Positions 50,662 through 60,492 of a stretch of 64,000 nt of DNA are shown here, one piece after another. The stretch's first letter is position 1, and each line of letters begins with the position of its first letter. The DNA comes from Caecibacter massiliensis (GTDB lineage: Bacteria; Bacillota; Negativicutes; Veillonellales; Megasphaeraceae). The position numbers were made by a program, and so were the translations under genes. Location of the stretch: the NCBI GenBank assembly GCA_900095875.1, contig LT608311.1:1302001-1366000 (forward strand), in the 5' to 3' direction. The notes below the pieces were generated by a model, which saw only the letters and a list, made by a program, of their open reading frames with translations, did not search any database and was not told the DNA's origin.

Positions 50662-52053
50662 ATGAAAGCTGTAAAAAATTATGATGTCATTATTATCGGG
50701 GCCGGACCGGCCGGGATTTTTACGGCTCTGGAGCTGGCAGATAAAGGGTACCGGATCCTTATGGTGGAAAAGGGGCAGGATATCCGCGAACGGATCGCCA
50801 CGAGCCGTAATCCGCAGGCCCTGGCCAAGGATAAGGTGCGCAATGTCGTCTGCGGCTGGGGCGGTGCCGGTGCGTTCAGTGATGGCAAACTGACGCTGAC
50901 GACGGAGTTTGGTGGCAATCTCGACGACTATATGTCCCAAGCGGAACTGGCGGAAAAAATCCGCTATGTCGATTCAGTGTACTGCCGGTTCGGCGGGGCC
51001 GACCGCAAGGTGTACGGTGATGAAAATCCTGAAGAAATCCGCCGCATCCAGCGCCGGGCAGCTGCGGCCGACCTGCGCTTCATCCCGGCCCGGATCCGTC
51101 ATCTTGGAACGGACGTCAACGCCCAGATCCTGACGAATATGCGCGATTTCCTCGATGGCAAGGCGGATATCCTGTCCGATACGGCGGTGGAACACATCGT
51201 CGTTGAAGACGGCACAGTACGGGGCGTCATCATCGACGGCCAGCTCTACGGCTGCCAGTACCTCGTAGCCGCGCCGGGCCGGGAAGGGTCGGAATGGTTC
51301 GTCGGCGAAGTAGAACAGATGGGCCTGTCCCTGACATCCAATGCCGTCGATATCGGCGTCCGCGTCGAAATGCCGGCGGAAATCTTTGAACCCATCACGA
51401 ATATCGTCTACGAATCGAAACTCATATATTTCAGCAAGTCCTTTGATGACCGCATCCGGACGTTCTGCATGAATCCCTATGGCTTTGTCGTCACGGAAAA
51501 CAACGACGGCCTTTTGACGGTCAATGGCCACAGCTATGCTCACAAGCGCAGTGAAAACACGAATTTCGCCATTCTCGTTTCCAAGAAATTCACTGAACCG
51601 TTCCACGAACCGATCCGCTACGGCAAGTACATCGCCCGCCTGGCCAATATCCTTGGCGGCGGCGTCATCGTACAGCGTCTGGGCGATTTCCTCGACGGCC
51701 GCCGCTCGACGCCGGAACGGATCCGCCGCGGTCTCGTGCGGCCGACCATGCCCAGCGCGACACCGGGCGATTTGTCTCTGGTCCTGCCGTACCGCCATAT
51801 GCTGGATATCAAGGAAATGTTCGAAGCCCTGGATAAGGTAGCGCCGGGAGCTAATTCCCGCCACACACTCTTGTACGGCGTGGAAGTGAAATTCTATTCT
51901 AACCGCCTGGAACTGAACAATAAACTGGAAACGAAGATTCCTAATTTCTTTGCCATCGGCGACGGGGCCGGTATCACGCGTGGCCTCGTACAGGCATCGG
52001 CAGCTGGTGTCACCGTAGGCCAGGAAATCCTGTCGCGCACGCGGCATCATTGA
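50662..52053 (+). CDS. FAD-dependent dehydrogenase-like protein (COG2509)
   Basis: This 463-residue flavoprotein has an N-terminal dinucleotide-binding motif IIGAGPAGIFTALELADKG, a second region VCGWGGAGAFSDGKLTL typical of COG2509, and a C-terminal FAIGDGAGITRGLVQASAAG closing the FAD site. The family is widespread in anaerobes and lacks an assigned reaction. It is followed by proS and purB on the same strand. Expression may be attenuated by the leader hairpin. Confidence 0.88.
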   Translation: MKAVKNYDVIIIGAGPAGIFTALELADKGYRILMVEKGQDIRERIATSRNPQALAKDKVRNVVCGWGGAGAFSDGKLTLTTEFGGNLDDYMSQAELAEKIRYVDSVYCRFGGADRKVYGDENPEEIRRIQRRAAAADLRFIPARIRHLGTDVNAQILTNMRDFLDGKADILSDTAVEHIVVEDGTVRGVIIDGQLYGCQYLVAAPGREGSEWFVGEVEQMGLSLTSNAVDIGVRVEMPAEIFEPITNIVYESKLIYFSKSFDDRIRTFCMNPYGFVVTENNDGLLTVNGHSYAHKRSENTNFAILVSKKFTEPFHEPIRYGKYIARLANILGGGVIVQRLGDFLDGRRSTPERIRRGLVRPTMPSATPGDLSLVLPYRHMLDIKEMFEALDKVAPGANSRHTLLYGVEVKFYSNRLELNNKLETKIPNFFAIGDGAGITRGLVQASAAGVTVGQEILSRTRHH

Positions 52054-52125
52054 CGCGGCGCCAGAGAGACGATACAATGAAAAGATAGAGATTTTGATCT
52101 ATACCATACGAGGAGGATGTTATTC

Positions 52126-53859
52126 ATGTTAGCATCGAAGTTATATTGCCCGACGCTGCGCGAAATTCCTGCAGAAGCAGAAATCGCCAGCCATCAGTAT
52201 ATGTTAAAAGCCGGTATGATCCGCAAGAACGGCGGCGGTTTGTATTCGTTCCTGCCCCTGGGACGGCGGGTCGAGCTGAAAATCGAAGCCATTGTCCGCG
52301 AAGAAATGGACGGAATCGGCGCACAGGAAATCATGATGCCCATCATGCAGCCGGCAGAAATCTGGCATGAATCGGGACGCTGGAACGCCTACGGACCGGA
52401 AATGTTCAAGCTGGAAGACCGTCATGGCAATCATTTCTGTCTGGGACCGACCCACGAAGAACTGATTACGACGCTGGTCCGCAACGAACTGCGCTCGTAC
52501 AAGCAGCTGCCGGTCACCCTCTGGCAGATGCAGAATAAGTACCGCGATGAAATCCGTCCCCGCTTCGGCCTCATGCGCAGCCGGGAATTTGTCATGAAAG
52601 ACGCTTATTCCTTTGATGTCGATGCCGAAGGCCTGCACAAGAGCTATCAGGATGAATACGATGCCTACACGCGTATCTTTACCCGCTGTGGCCTGAACTT
52701 CAAGCCTGTCGAAGCCGACAGCGGACAAATCGGCGGCAGCCATACCCACGAATTCATGGCTCTGGCCGAAGCAGGGGAAGCGGAAGTCGTATCGTGCCCG
52801 AAGTGCGAATACGCGGCAGATATTGAAAAGGCTGAACCGGCAGCCCTTGCGATGGCAGCAGAAGACGCAAAGGATATGGAACTCATCGAAACGCCGGGCT
52901 GCTCTACCATTGAAGAATTGGCAGCCTTTATGAAGATTCCCGTAGAAAAGACTATCAAGGCTGTAGCCTTCACTATCGACGGCGAAAAGACGGTCCTCTG
53001 CATGGTCCGCGGCGATCACGAAGTCAACGATGTAGCCGTCCAGAACTTCGTTGGCGGTAATGCCATCGAACCTGCAACGGAAGACGAATTGAAGGCCCAT
53101 GGCCTGCAGCCGGGCTATATGAGTCCTATCGGCGCTGATACACCCGATAATGAAACGTTCTTCGTCCTCGTCGATCCGACGGCTATGAATGTGCCTAACG
53201 GCGTTACCGGTGCCAATAAAGCCGGGTATCATTACCAGAATGTCAATCCGGACCGGGATTTCAAAAACGTCACGGTGGCCACTATCCGCCTGATGGTCGA
53301 AGGCGATGCCTGCCCGCACTGCGGCGCGCCGGTTCACATCATGCGCGGCATCGAAGTCGGCCAGGTATTTGAATTGGGGACCAAGTATTCCGAATCCCTC
53401 CACGCTACCTTCCTCGACCAGGACGGCAAGGCCAAACCGTTCTACATGGGCTGCTACGGCATCGGCGTCACCCGCACCATTGCCGCTGCCATCGAACAGT
53501 TCCACGATGATAAAGGCATCATGTGGCCGGTAGCCATTGCTCCGTATGAAGTAGTCATCCTGCCGCTCAACATGAAAGATGAAGAACTGGCCGGTTACGC
53601 ACAGGATTTGTACCAACAGTTTATGGCCGTTTCCTCTGACGTCGTTCTCGATGACCGCAAGGAACGGGCCGGTGTCAAATTCAACGACGCAGACCTCATC
53701 GGCTACCCTGTCCAGGTCGTCATCGGCAAAGATACGAAGAATAACGGCACGGTCGAAATCAAGGTCCGCCGGACAGGCGAAAAAGAAGTCGTAGCCAAGG
53801 AACAGGCCCTGACACGGGTACAGGAAATCCTTTCGGATCTGCGCAGCAAAAACATGTAA
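52126..53859 (+). CDS. proS: Prolyl-tRNA synthetase (bacterial type)
   Basis: This 577-residue class II synthetase charges tRNA-Pro. Motif 1 to 3 regions are visible (GLYSFLPLGRRV, QNKYRDEIRPRFGLMRSREFVMKD, GCYGIGVTR). The YbaK-like editing insertion at about 225-400 removes Ala-tRNA-Pro, and a C-terminal anticodon-binding domain follows. AGGAGG directly abuts an ATG at 52117, so the ATG at 52126 (9-base spacing) is the start. Confidence 0.95.
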   Translation: MLASKLYCPTLREIPAEAEIASHQYMLKAGMIRKNGGGLYSFLPLGRRVELKIEAIVREEMDGIGAQEIMMPIMQPAEIWHESGRWNAYGPEMFKLEDRHGNHFCLGPTHEELITTLVRNELRSYKQLPVTLWQMQNKYRDEIRPRFGLMRSREFVMKDAYSFDVDAEGLHKSYQDEYDAYTRIFTRCGLNFKPVEADSGQIGGSHTHEFMALAEAGEAEVVSCPKCEYAADIEKAEPAALAMAAEDAKDMELIETPGCSTIEELAAFMKIPVEKTIKAVAFTIDGEKTVLCMVRGDHEVNDVAVQNFVGGNAIEPATEDELKAHGLQPGYMSPIGADTPDNETFFVLVDPTAMNVPNGVTGANKAGYHYQNVNPDRDFKNVTVATIRLMVEGDACPHCGAPVHIMRGIEVGQVFELGTKYSESLHATFLDQDGKAKPFYMGCYGIGVTRTIAAAIEQFHDDKGIMWPVAIAPYEVVILPLNMKDEELAGYAQDLYQQFMAVSSDVVLDDRKERAGVKFNDADLIGYPVQVVIGKDTKNNGTVEIKVRRTGEKEVVAKEQALTRVQEILSDLRSKNM

Positions 53860-53964
53860 GAACTGCTGTTCCTGCGCTATTTCCTATGGCTCTGGCGGCA
53901 GGGATGGTGTATAATAAAGCGTAAGCTTATTTCCAATATACATCTGTTCAAAGGAGAGATACTC

Positions 53965-55257
53965 GTGATAGAACGTTATACAAAAGAAGAAATGGGTAAG
54001 ATCTGGGCTGAATACAATGAATGGAATACTATGAAAGAAGTAGAAATCCTGGCCAGCGAAGCCCAGGCTGAACTGGGGAACGTCCCAAAGGAAGCGGCGA
54101 AGGAAATCCGCGAAAAAGCTGCTTTTACGGTAGAACGCATCCATGAAATCGAAGCTGAAACCCATCATGACATTGCCGCTTTTGTATCCACGTTGTCTGA
54201 AAATATCGGCGAAGCCGGCAAGTATGTCCATCTCGGCCTGACATCGACCGATGTCAAAGATACGGCACTGGGCTACATGCTCAAACAGGCATCGGATATC
54301 CTCATCAAGGACCTGGAAAACTTCCATGCCGTCCTGCGCCGCCGTGCCGTCGAATTCAAATACACTCCCTGTATCGGCCGTACTCATGGAATCCATGCCG
54401 AAGCGACTACGTTCGGCCTGAAATTATGCAACTGGATGGCTGAAATCGAACGGGATATCGACCGCATGAAACATGCCAAAAAGACCATCGCCGTCGGCAA
54501 GATTTCCGGCGCCGTCGGCACCTATGCCGATATCGACCCGTTCGTTGAAAAATACGTCTGCGAACACCTGGGCATCGAAGCTTCTCCGATTTCTTCCCAG
54601 ACTTTGCAGCGTGACCGCCATGCTGAATACGTGACGACTCTGGCCGTCATCGCCAGCTCCATCGACAAGATGGCAACGGAAATCCGTCATCTCCAACGGA
54701 CAGAAGTACGGGAAGCAGAAGAATATTTCAGCCCCAAACAGAAGGGCTCGTCCATCATGCCCCACAAGCGCAATCCCATTACGTGTGAACGCATGTGCGG
54801 CCTGGCCCGCGTCATCCGCGGCAATGCCCAGGCAGCCCTGGAAGATGTCGCTCTCTGGCATGAACGGGATATCTCCCATTCGTCCGTCGAACGGGTTATC
54901 CTGCCGGACAGCACCATTGCCCTGGACTACATGCTCCAGACCTTTACCCGCGTCATCGACCGTCTCCTCGTATATCCTGACAAGATGATGAAGGACCTCA
55001 ACCTGACCGGCGGCCTTATCTACAGCCCGATCATTCTCAACACGCTCGTAGAAAAAGGCGCCGTCCGCGAACAGGCGTATCGCTGGGTACAGCGCAATGC
55101 CATGAAACGCTGGCTCGAAGGGGAAGATTTCCTGGAAAACCTGAAGAAAGACGAAGACGTAAAGAAATATATGACGGCAGAAGAAATCGAAGGCTGCTTC
55201 GACGTCAACAAGATGCTCCGCCATGTCGATACTATCTTCGCCCGCTTCGGCATCTGA
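53965..55257 (+). CDS. purB: Adenylosuccinate lyase
   Basis: This 430-residue fumarase/aspartase superfamily enzyme of purine synthesis splits SAICAR and adenylosuccinate. Motifs include GRTHGIHAEATTFG (catalytic His), SGAVGTYA and the signature GSSIMPHKRNPITCER. It starts at GTG 53965 with AAGGAGAG 7 bases upstream; no better ATG exists. A terminator follows at 55293. Confidence 0.95.
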   Translation: MIERYTKEEMGKIWAEYNEWNTMKEVEILASEAQAELGNVPKEAAKEIREKAAFTVERIHEIEAETHHDIAAFVSTLSENIGEAGKYVHLGLTSTDVKDTALGYMLKQASDILIKDLENFHAVLRRRAVEFKYTPCIGRTHGIHAEATTFGLKLCNWMAEIERDIDRMKHAKKTIAVGKISGAVGTYADIDPFVEKYVCEHLGIEASPISSQTLQRDRHAEYVTTLAVIASSIDKMATEIRHLQRTEVREAEEYFSPKQKGSSIMPHKRNPITCERMCGLARVIRGNAQAALEDVALWHERDISHSSVERVILPDSTIALDYMLQTFTRVIDRLLVYPDKMMKDLNLTGGLIYSPIILNTLVEKGAVREQAYRWVQRNAMKRWLEGEDFLENLKKDEDVKKYMTAEEIEGCFDVNKMLRHVDTIFARFGI

Positions 55258-55292
55258 TCCAGCCGGCTATAGACGATACAATATAAGAAAGA

Positions 55293-55336
55293 GGGGAGCT
55301 GCAGCATGTTACAGATGCCGGCAGCTCCCCGTTTTT
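55293..55336 (+). terminator. Terminator after purB
   Basis: GGGGAGCTGC (55293-55302) pairs with GCAGCTCCCC (55321-55330), followed by GTTTTT. Confidence 0.88.
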
Positions 55337-55398
55337 GTATAAAAAAGAGAGGCCGCCAGACGAACTGGTTTAACAGCCTGCGAACGGCAGTTTCTTCG

Positions 55399-55425
55399 TC
55401 AAACATCAAACATCAAACATCAAAC
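55399..55425. repeat. Short tandem repeat (7-bp unit)
   Basis: TCAAACA is repeated three times with a partial fourth unit just upstream of the next gene. Confidence 0.7.
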
Positions 55426-55446
55426 TATCTATCCCGGAGGTGTACT

Positions 55447-56592
55447 ATGTACTATTTTGACAATGCGGCTACGACGGTACAGAAGCCGCCGGCTGTTGCT
55501 GAGGCGGTGTACGAAGTGCTTCATAGCGGCCTGTATGGCAATCCGTCCCGTGGCGCCCACGGGTATTCCCTGCGGGCGTATGAACTGGTGCTGGAGGCCA
55601 AAGAGCAGGTAAAAAGCCTGTTTTCTGCCGGGCAGGATTATGAGGTGGCCTTTACGCACAACTCGACGACGGCGCTCAATCTGGTCCTCAAGGGACTGGT
55701 GCGTCCGGGAGACCACGTGCTGACGACGATGTGGGAACATAATGCCGTCCTGCGCCCGTTGTACCAGCTGGAGAAAGAAGGTGCCACCGTAGATTTTATC
55801 GGCAGTGATGCCCGCACGGGGCAGCTCCGTTATGAGGAACTGGAGCAGAAACTCCGGCTGGAAACGAAGCTGGTCGTATGCAATCATGCGTCCAATGTGA
55901 CGGGAAATGTGCTGGATATATCCCGCATACGGGCTTTCTGTAAAGCCCATGGCCTGTTTCTCGTCATCGATGCATCCCAGTCGGCTGGCGTCGTTCCCAT
56001 CGATGTGTCGGACGGGACGATAACGGCTATCTGCTTTACGGGTCATAAATCACTCTACGGACCGGGAGGAACGGGCGGTGTCTGCATCCGCCGCGATGCA
56101 CCGGTCCGGCCGGTCCTGACCGGTGGCGATGGCGTCCATGCCTTTGACCACGACCAGCCCGGCGGTGTCCCTGCCATACTGGAAGCGGGGACGGCCAATG
56201 TCGCCGGCATTGCCGGCCTGAGTGCCGGCATGTCCTATATACGGGAACACTGGCAGGAGCTGCAGCGGAAGCAGGCGGTTCTGAGTGACTATTTTCTCCA
56301 GGGACTACAGCAGATTCCGGATCTAGTACTCTATGGCGATGTTTCCGGTCCGCGCGTCCCTGTCTTTGCCGTCAATTTCCCCGGTGCTGAATCAACCGTC
56401 GTCAGTGATATACTCTGGGAGACCTATGGCATCGCTACGCGGCCGGGATTTCACTGTGCTCCCCTCCTGCATGAATCTTTGGGAACAAAAGAGCAGGGAG
56501 CCGTGCGCTTTTCCCTTTCATCCTTTACGACACGGGATGACCTGGACGCAGCCCTTGTCGCCCTGAAAAAGATAAGTGCCCTGCAAAGATGA
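55447..56592 (+). CDS. Cysteine desulfurase-family aminotransferase class V protein
   Basis: This 381-residue PLP enzyme opens MYYFDNAATTVQKPP, has the lysine motif CFTGHKSLYGPGGTGG near 198-213 and the C-terminal RPGFHCAPLLHE with a candidate catalytic Cys, then GAVRFSLSSFTT. It fits the cysteine-desulfurase-like subfamily often found beside selenium genes. SelD, YedF and DUF3343 lie 3-5 kb downstream, so a selenocysteine-lyase or persulfide-donor role is plausible. GGAGG at 55436 fixes the start at 55447, not the upstream ATG at 55306, which lies inside the purB terminator. Confidence 0.88.
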   Translation: MYYFDNAATTVQKPPAVAEAVYEVLHSGLYGNPSRGAHGYSLRAYELVLEAKEQVKSLFSAGQDYEVAFTHNSTTALNLVLKGLVRPGDHVLTTMWEHNAVLRPLYQLEKEGATVDFIGSDARTGQLRYEELEQKLRLETKLVVCNHASNVTGNVLDISRIRAFCKAHGLFLVIDASQSAGVVPIDVSDGTITAICFTGHKSLYGPGGTGGVCIRRDAPVRPVLTGGDGVHAFDHDQPGGVPAILEAGTANVAGIAGLSAGMSYIREHWQELQRKQAVLSDYFLQGLQQIPDLVLYGDVSGPRVPVFAVNFPGAESTVVSDILWETYGIATRPGFHCAPLLHESLGTKEQGAVRFSLSSFTTRDDLDAALVALKKISALQR

Positions 56593-56636
56593 ACGAAATG
56601 CATAACAAATATGATATGTCTGTTTCTAATGGACGC

Positions 56637-56665
56637 TTGACTATTTAGAGTGGAAATAGTATCGT
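56637..56665 (+). promoter_or_regulatory. Sigma-70 promoter of the M20 deacylase gene
   Basis: TTGACT (56637-56642), 17 bases, TATCGT (56660-56665). Confidence 0.55.
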
Positions 56666-56726
56666 ATAGTACAGGCGTGTGGTATACGTAACGTCCTCAT
56701 TTCTTGGGAAAGAAAAGGGGAATATC

Positions 56727-56758
56727 TGTCCCGGTCCGCCACCGGGACATATTTTATT
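56727..56758 (+). terminator. Terminator-like hairpin in the M20 leader
   Basis: TGTCCCGGT (56727-56735) pairs with ACCGGGACA (56741-56749), followed by TATTTTATT and then directly the RBS. It could act as an attenuator or as a terminator for upstream readthrough. Confidence 0.6.
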
Positions 56759-56773
56759 GGAGGCGTGAGTATC

Positions 56774-57940
56774 ATGAACGAAACGATTGCATCAGCTCTC
56801 AGTAATGAGGAAGTAAAAGACATCCTGACCAAATTTGTTCAGACTAATACGGTCAACCCGCCGGGTAATGAAAAAGTTCTGGCTCAGTGGATTGCCGATG
56901 ATTTCAAAAAAGCCGGCATTGAAGCCGAAGTGCGCGATATGGGCGACGGCCGGGCTAACGTCGTGGCGCGGATCAAAGGCAGCGGTGAACGGAAAGCCCT
57001 GCTTTTCGACGGCCATCTCGACACGGTTCCGCCGGGAAACTGGGCGGAAGACCCCTGGGGGGCTGTCGTCAAAGACGGCAAACTCTATGGCTTGGGGGCA
57101 TCGGACATGAAAGGCGGTCTGGCTGCGATGATGCATGTCGTTAAAGCCATCAAGAAATCGGGAGCCGCTCTTAAAGGGGACCTCGTATTTGCCGCTTCCA
57201 TCGATGAAGAAACGGACAGTCTCGGCGCCTGGGACCTGCTGAAATCAGGTGGACTTGACGGCGTAGGTGCCATCGTCATCGGCGAACCGAATTACAACGA
57301 AATCACTATTTGTGAAAAAGGCGCTCTCTGGTTGAAAGTGACGACCCACGGGCAGACCTCCCACGGAGCGATGCCGGAAAAAGGCGTCAACGCCGTAATT
57401 CACATGAATAAATTCCTGGATAAACTGCTGCAGTACCAGTTCCAGTATACGGAAAGCCCTATCCTGGGGAAACCGACCATGAATATTGCCACGCTGCACG
57501 GTGGTTTTAAGACTAATGTCGTACCCGACCGCTGCGAACTGACCGTCGATATCCGCACGGTCCCCGGCCAGGTGCATAAGGATATCATCGCCGATTTCCA
57601 GCGCATGTGCGATGAAGTCAAACAAGAAATACCGGAATTTATGGCCGATATTGAAGTCCTGAGCGACCGGGCTGCCGTAGAAACTAAGGCCGGCGACGAC
57701 TTCGTCCGCCTCTGCCGTGATGTGCAGCAGGACGTGACGGGCCGCAATCCCGAACCGAACGGCTTTATGTGTTATACAGACGCGGCCGTATTCCTGCCTC
57801 ACACTCATATTCCTCTCATCGTGTACGGACCGGGGGAACAGCATATGGCACATCAGCCGGATGAATATATCCGACTCGACCGCCTGTATGAATCGGTGCG
57901 GTTCTATGCCGAACTGGCAGAAAAATATCTGATCGACTAA
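56774..57940 (+). CDS. M20-family deacylase (ArgE/DapE type)
   Basis: This 388-residue zinc hydrolase has FDGHLDTVPPGNW (His, Asp), LGASDMKGG (bridging Asp), SIDEETDSLGA (catalytic and ligand Glu), IGEPNYN, a lid domain with QTSHGAMPEKG, and the last ligand in GEQHMAHQPDEY. It fits acetylornithine deacetylase/succinyl-diaminopimelate desuccinylase relatives acting on N-acyl amino acids. GGAGG at 56759 supports the ATG at 56774 over the GTG at 56765. An MFS transporter follows 72 bases later and may import its substrate. Confidence 0.9.
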   Translation: MNETIASALSNEEVKDILTKFVQTNTVNPPGNEKVLAQWIADDFKKAGIEAEVRDMGDGRANVVARIKGSGERKALLFDGHLDTVPPGNWAEDPWGAVVKDGKLYGLGASDMKGGLAAMMHVVKAIKKSGAALKGDLVFAASIDEETDSLGAWDLLKSGGLDGVGAIVIGEPNYNEITICEKGALWLKVTTHGQTSHGAMPEKGVNAVIHMNKFLDKLLQYQFQYTESPILGKPTMNIATLHGGFKTNVVPDRCELTVDIRTVPGQVHKDIIADFQRMCDEVKQEIPEFMADIEVLSDRAAVETKAGDDFVRLCRDVQQDVTGRNPEPNGFMCYTDAAVFLPHTHIPLIVYGPGEQHMAHQPDEYIRLDRLYESVRFYAELAEKYLID

Positions 57941-58012
57941 CGAATACTAAATCCGTGGGATAGGAGATGCCGTCGAGGGGAGTATGACGGCATCCCGGCA
58001 AGGGGGAGAATC

Positions 58013-59284
58013 ATGGCAAACAGCAATGGTGGCTGGAAGCACCGCAATACGGTAGTTATCATTTTGTTTATTATATGGGTTACAGCCTATCTGGACCGCA
58101 TGGTCATGGCTACGGCTATTCCTTACATTTCTGATGAATTCGGGCTGACACCGGTCGCTATGGGCGGCGTCATGAGTGCCTTTTTCGTAGGCTATGCGCT
58201 CTGTCAGATTCCCGGCGGCCTTCTGGCAGACCGCTTCGGCGCTCAGAAGGTAATGTTTTCCGGCATCGCTTGGTGGTCCGTATTTACGGCTATTACGGGC
58301 TTTGCCAATAATCTCGTCCACATGCTCCTGGTCCGCGTTGCCTTTGGCGTCGGTGAAGGAATTTTCCCGGCCGCGTCGTACCGGACGATTTCCAACTGGT
58401 TCCCGGCCAAAGACCGCGGCACGGCGACGGGGCTCATGATGTCGTCCAATGCCTTCGGGCCGGCACTGGCACCGCTGTTCGTCGTTGCTATCATGGCTGC
58501 CTGGGGCTGGCGCATGGTCTTTTATTCGCTGTTCATCCCGGGCATCATTATGTGCCTGCTGATTAAGTTCTTTATTCCCGACAATCCGGCTGACAGCAAG
58601 GGCATCAGCCAGGCCGAACTGGATGAACTCAAAGAAGACCATACGGAACAGACGGCACAGGCAAAAATCTCCTTCTGGCAGATTATCAAGGTACCGGCCG
58701 TATGGCGGACCTTCGTCAGCTTTTTCTTCTTTGATATCACTCTTTGGGGCTTCTTGTCCTGGCTGCCCAGCTATCTCGTCAAAGCCCGGGGTTTTGAAAT
58801 GACCAAGATGGGCATCACAGCGTCCATGCCGTTCTTTGCCGGTACGGCTGGCGTCATCCTGTTCTGCTGGCTGTCGGACAAGTATTTTACGCACAACCGG
58901 AAAATGCCGGTTATCATCACCCAGATTCCCGGCGCGATTTTCCTGTATCTGACCTTTGCCGTACCCGATGCGACTATGGCCATCATCTGTGAAACCCTGA
59001 GCGGCTTCTTCCTATATGGGGCCTTTGGCGCCCTGATGGCACTGCCTATGAGTTCCATTTCCAGTGAAATCACCGGCCGGGCTATGGGATTTGTCAATAT
59101 GGCCGGTCAGATTGCCGGCTTCCTTTCGCCAATCATCATCGGTTATCTCATCCAGCTCGCCGGAGGTAGTTTCGGCACCAGCTTTGCCTGCCTGGTCGGT
59201 GCCACCGTCGTGTCCGTTCTGGTGACCATGACTATTAAAGAAAACGCCAATACAAAAGAAACGCATACAGAAACGGCGGCGTAA
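58013..59284 (+). CDS. MFS transporter (ACS family-like)
   Basis: This 423-residue protein has 12 predicted transmembrane segments and the MFS loop 2-3 motif GGLLADRFGAQKV. TAYLDRMVMATAIPYI in helix 1 and the NWFPAKDRGTATGL segment are characteristic of the anion:cation symporter family that takes up organic acids such as sugar acids. A central loop of about 35 charged residues separates the halves. RBS GGGGGAG is adjacent. It likely forms a unit with the upstream M20 deacylase. Confidence 0.88.
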   Translation: MANSNGGWKHRNTVVIILFIIWVTAYLDRMVMATAIPYISDEFGLTPVAMGGVMSAFFVGYALCQIPGGLLADRFGAQKVMFSGIAWWSVFTAITGFANNLVHMLLVRVAFGVGEGIFPAASYRTISNWFPAKDRGTATGLMMSSNAFGPALAPLFVVAIMAAWGWRMVFYSLFIPGIIMCLLIKFFIPDNPADSKGISQAELDELKEDHTEQTAQAKISFWQIIKVPAVWRTFVSFFFFDITLWGFLSWLPSYLVKARGFEMTKMGITASMPFFAGTAGVILFCWLSDKYFTHNRKMPVIITQIPGAIFLYLTFAVPDATMAIICETLSGFFLYGAFGALMALPMSSISSEITGRAMGFVNMAGQIAGFLSPIIIGYLIQLAGGSFGTSFACLVGATVVSVLVTMTIKENANTKETHTETAA

Positions 59285-59304
59285 ATACGGGCCGCTTCCT
59301 GACA

Positions 59305-59352
59305 AAAGGGACTGTACATGAAAGCCTATGCTATCATGCACAGTTCTTTTTT
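59305..59352 (+). terminator. Probable terminator after the MFS gene
   Basis: An imperfect stem (GGGACTGTACATGA with TCATGCACAGTTCT) followed by TTTTTTA. Confidence 0.6.
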
Positions 59353-59456
59353 AAATTCCCTCCCAACACTGCATTGTCTCTTTTCTTTGCAGGGAGTATA
59401 ATGAAAAGAAAGAAAGAAAAATAATTAGGGAAGCTAAAAAAAATGGAGGCGATACG

Positions 59457-60480
59457 ATGGATACGAATCAGCTCGTCGTCTGTGGCGGCTGTAATGCCAA
59501 GATAGGGGCAGGTAATCTGAGGCCACTGCTCCAGGACCTTCCGCGCCGGGAGAGCCCGGATCTGCTTGTCGGGTTTGATGGGTCTGATGATGCGGCTGTC
59601 ATCCGTCTGCGGGATGACCTGGCCCTCATCCAGACGGTGGATTTTTTCCCGCCTATGGTAACCGATCCTTACCTTTTTGGCCAGATTGGTGCGGCTAATG
59701 CACTGAGTGACGTTTATGCCATGGGCGGCCGGGTCCTTTCGGCTCTCAATATCGTCGCCTTTCCGGAAGAACAGGATTTCGCTATTCTCCGGGAGATTCT
59801 GCGTGGTGGGGCGGAAAAGGTTAAGGAAGCTGGCGGACTCCTGTCGGGGGGGCCATTCCATTCACGACCGGACGGTGAAATACGGCCTGGCTGTGAATGG
59901 TACCGTCCATCCGGACCGTATCCTGCGCAACGATGCCTGTGTGGCCGGCGATCATCTCATTCTCACCAAGCCCCTGGGAGTCAGTATCCTGACCATTGGA
60001 TACAGTGCCGGTGAAATCAGTAAAGAAGGTTTCCAGCAGGCCGTAGACAGTATGTGTACGCTCAATGCCTATGCCATGGATATCATCCGCGATGCCGCCG
60101 GTGTGCACGGCTGTACCGATGTGACGGGATTCGGCCTCTGCGGCCATCTTCATGAAATGCTTCACGGTGCCTGCTCGGCCCGCATCGATACGTCCCGTCT
60201 GCCGTACTTTGAGGAAGCCTACTGGGGAGCCGGACACTTCATCTTCACGGCAGGAGGACAGCGGAACCGCGATTTTCTGGAAGACAAGGTGGCCTTTGAA
60301 CGACAGGACTTCGCCCTGGAAGAAATCGTCTTCGATCCCCAGACATCGGGAGGCCTGCTCGTATCCTGTGAGGCCGGTCAGGCGCCGATGTTGGTAGCGC
60401 GCCTTCAGGCCGGTCATATTCCGGCGTCGGATATCGGCGTCGTCACGGAAAAGAAGGAAAAAGAAATCTATATTGGATGA
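59457..60480 (+). pseudogene. selD: Selenide water dikinase, frameshifted at a G7 run
   Basis: SelD makes selenophosphate from selenide and ATP. The first frame (59457 onward) has [13 protein letters not shown] with the catalytic Cys and Lys, DDAAV and VDFFPPMV. It goes out of frame at the G7 run 59846-59852. The second frame continues with [34 protein letters not shown] and FDPQTSGGLLVS to 60480. Six G would give one continuous protein of about 341 residues, the normal SelD length. It may be a true frameshift, programmed slippage or a sequencing error. RBS GGAGG precedes it; yedF follows directly. Confidence 0.9.
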
Positions 60481-60492
60481 GGAGTGAAGGAT

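Noticed and set aside
55399-55425. Tandem TCAAACA repeats considered as the start of a CRISPR array
   Set aside because: Units are 7 bases with no spacers; no CRISPR array or cas gene is visible in the window.
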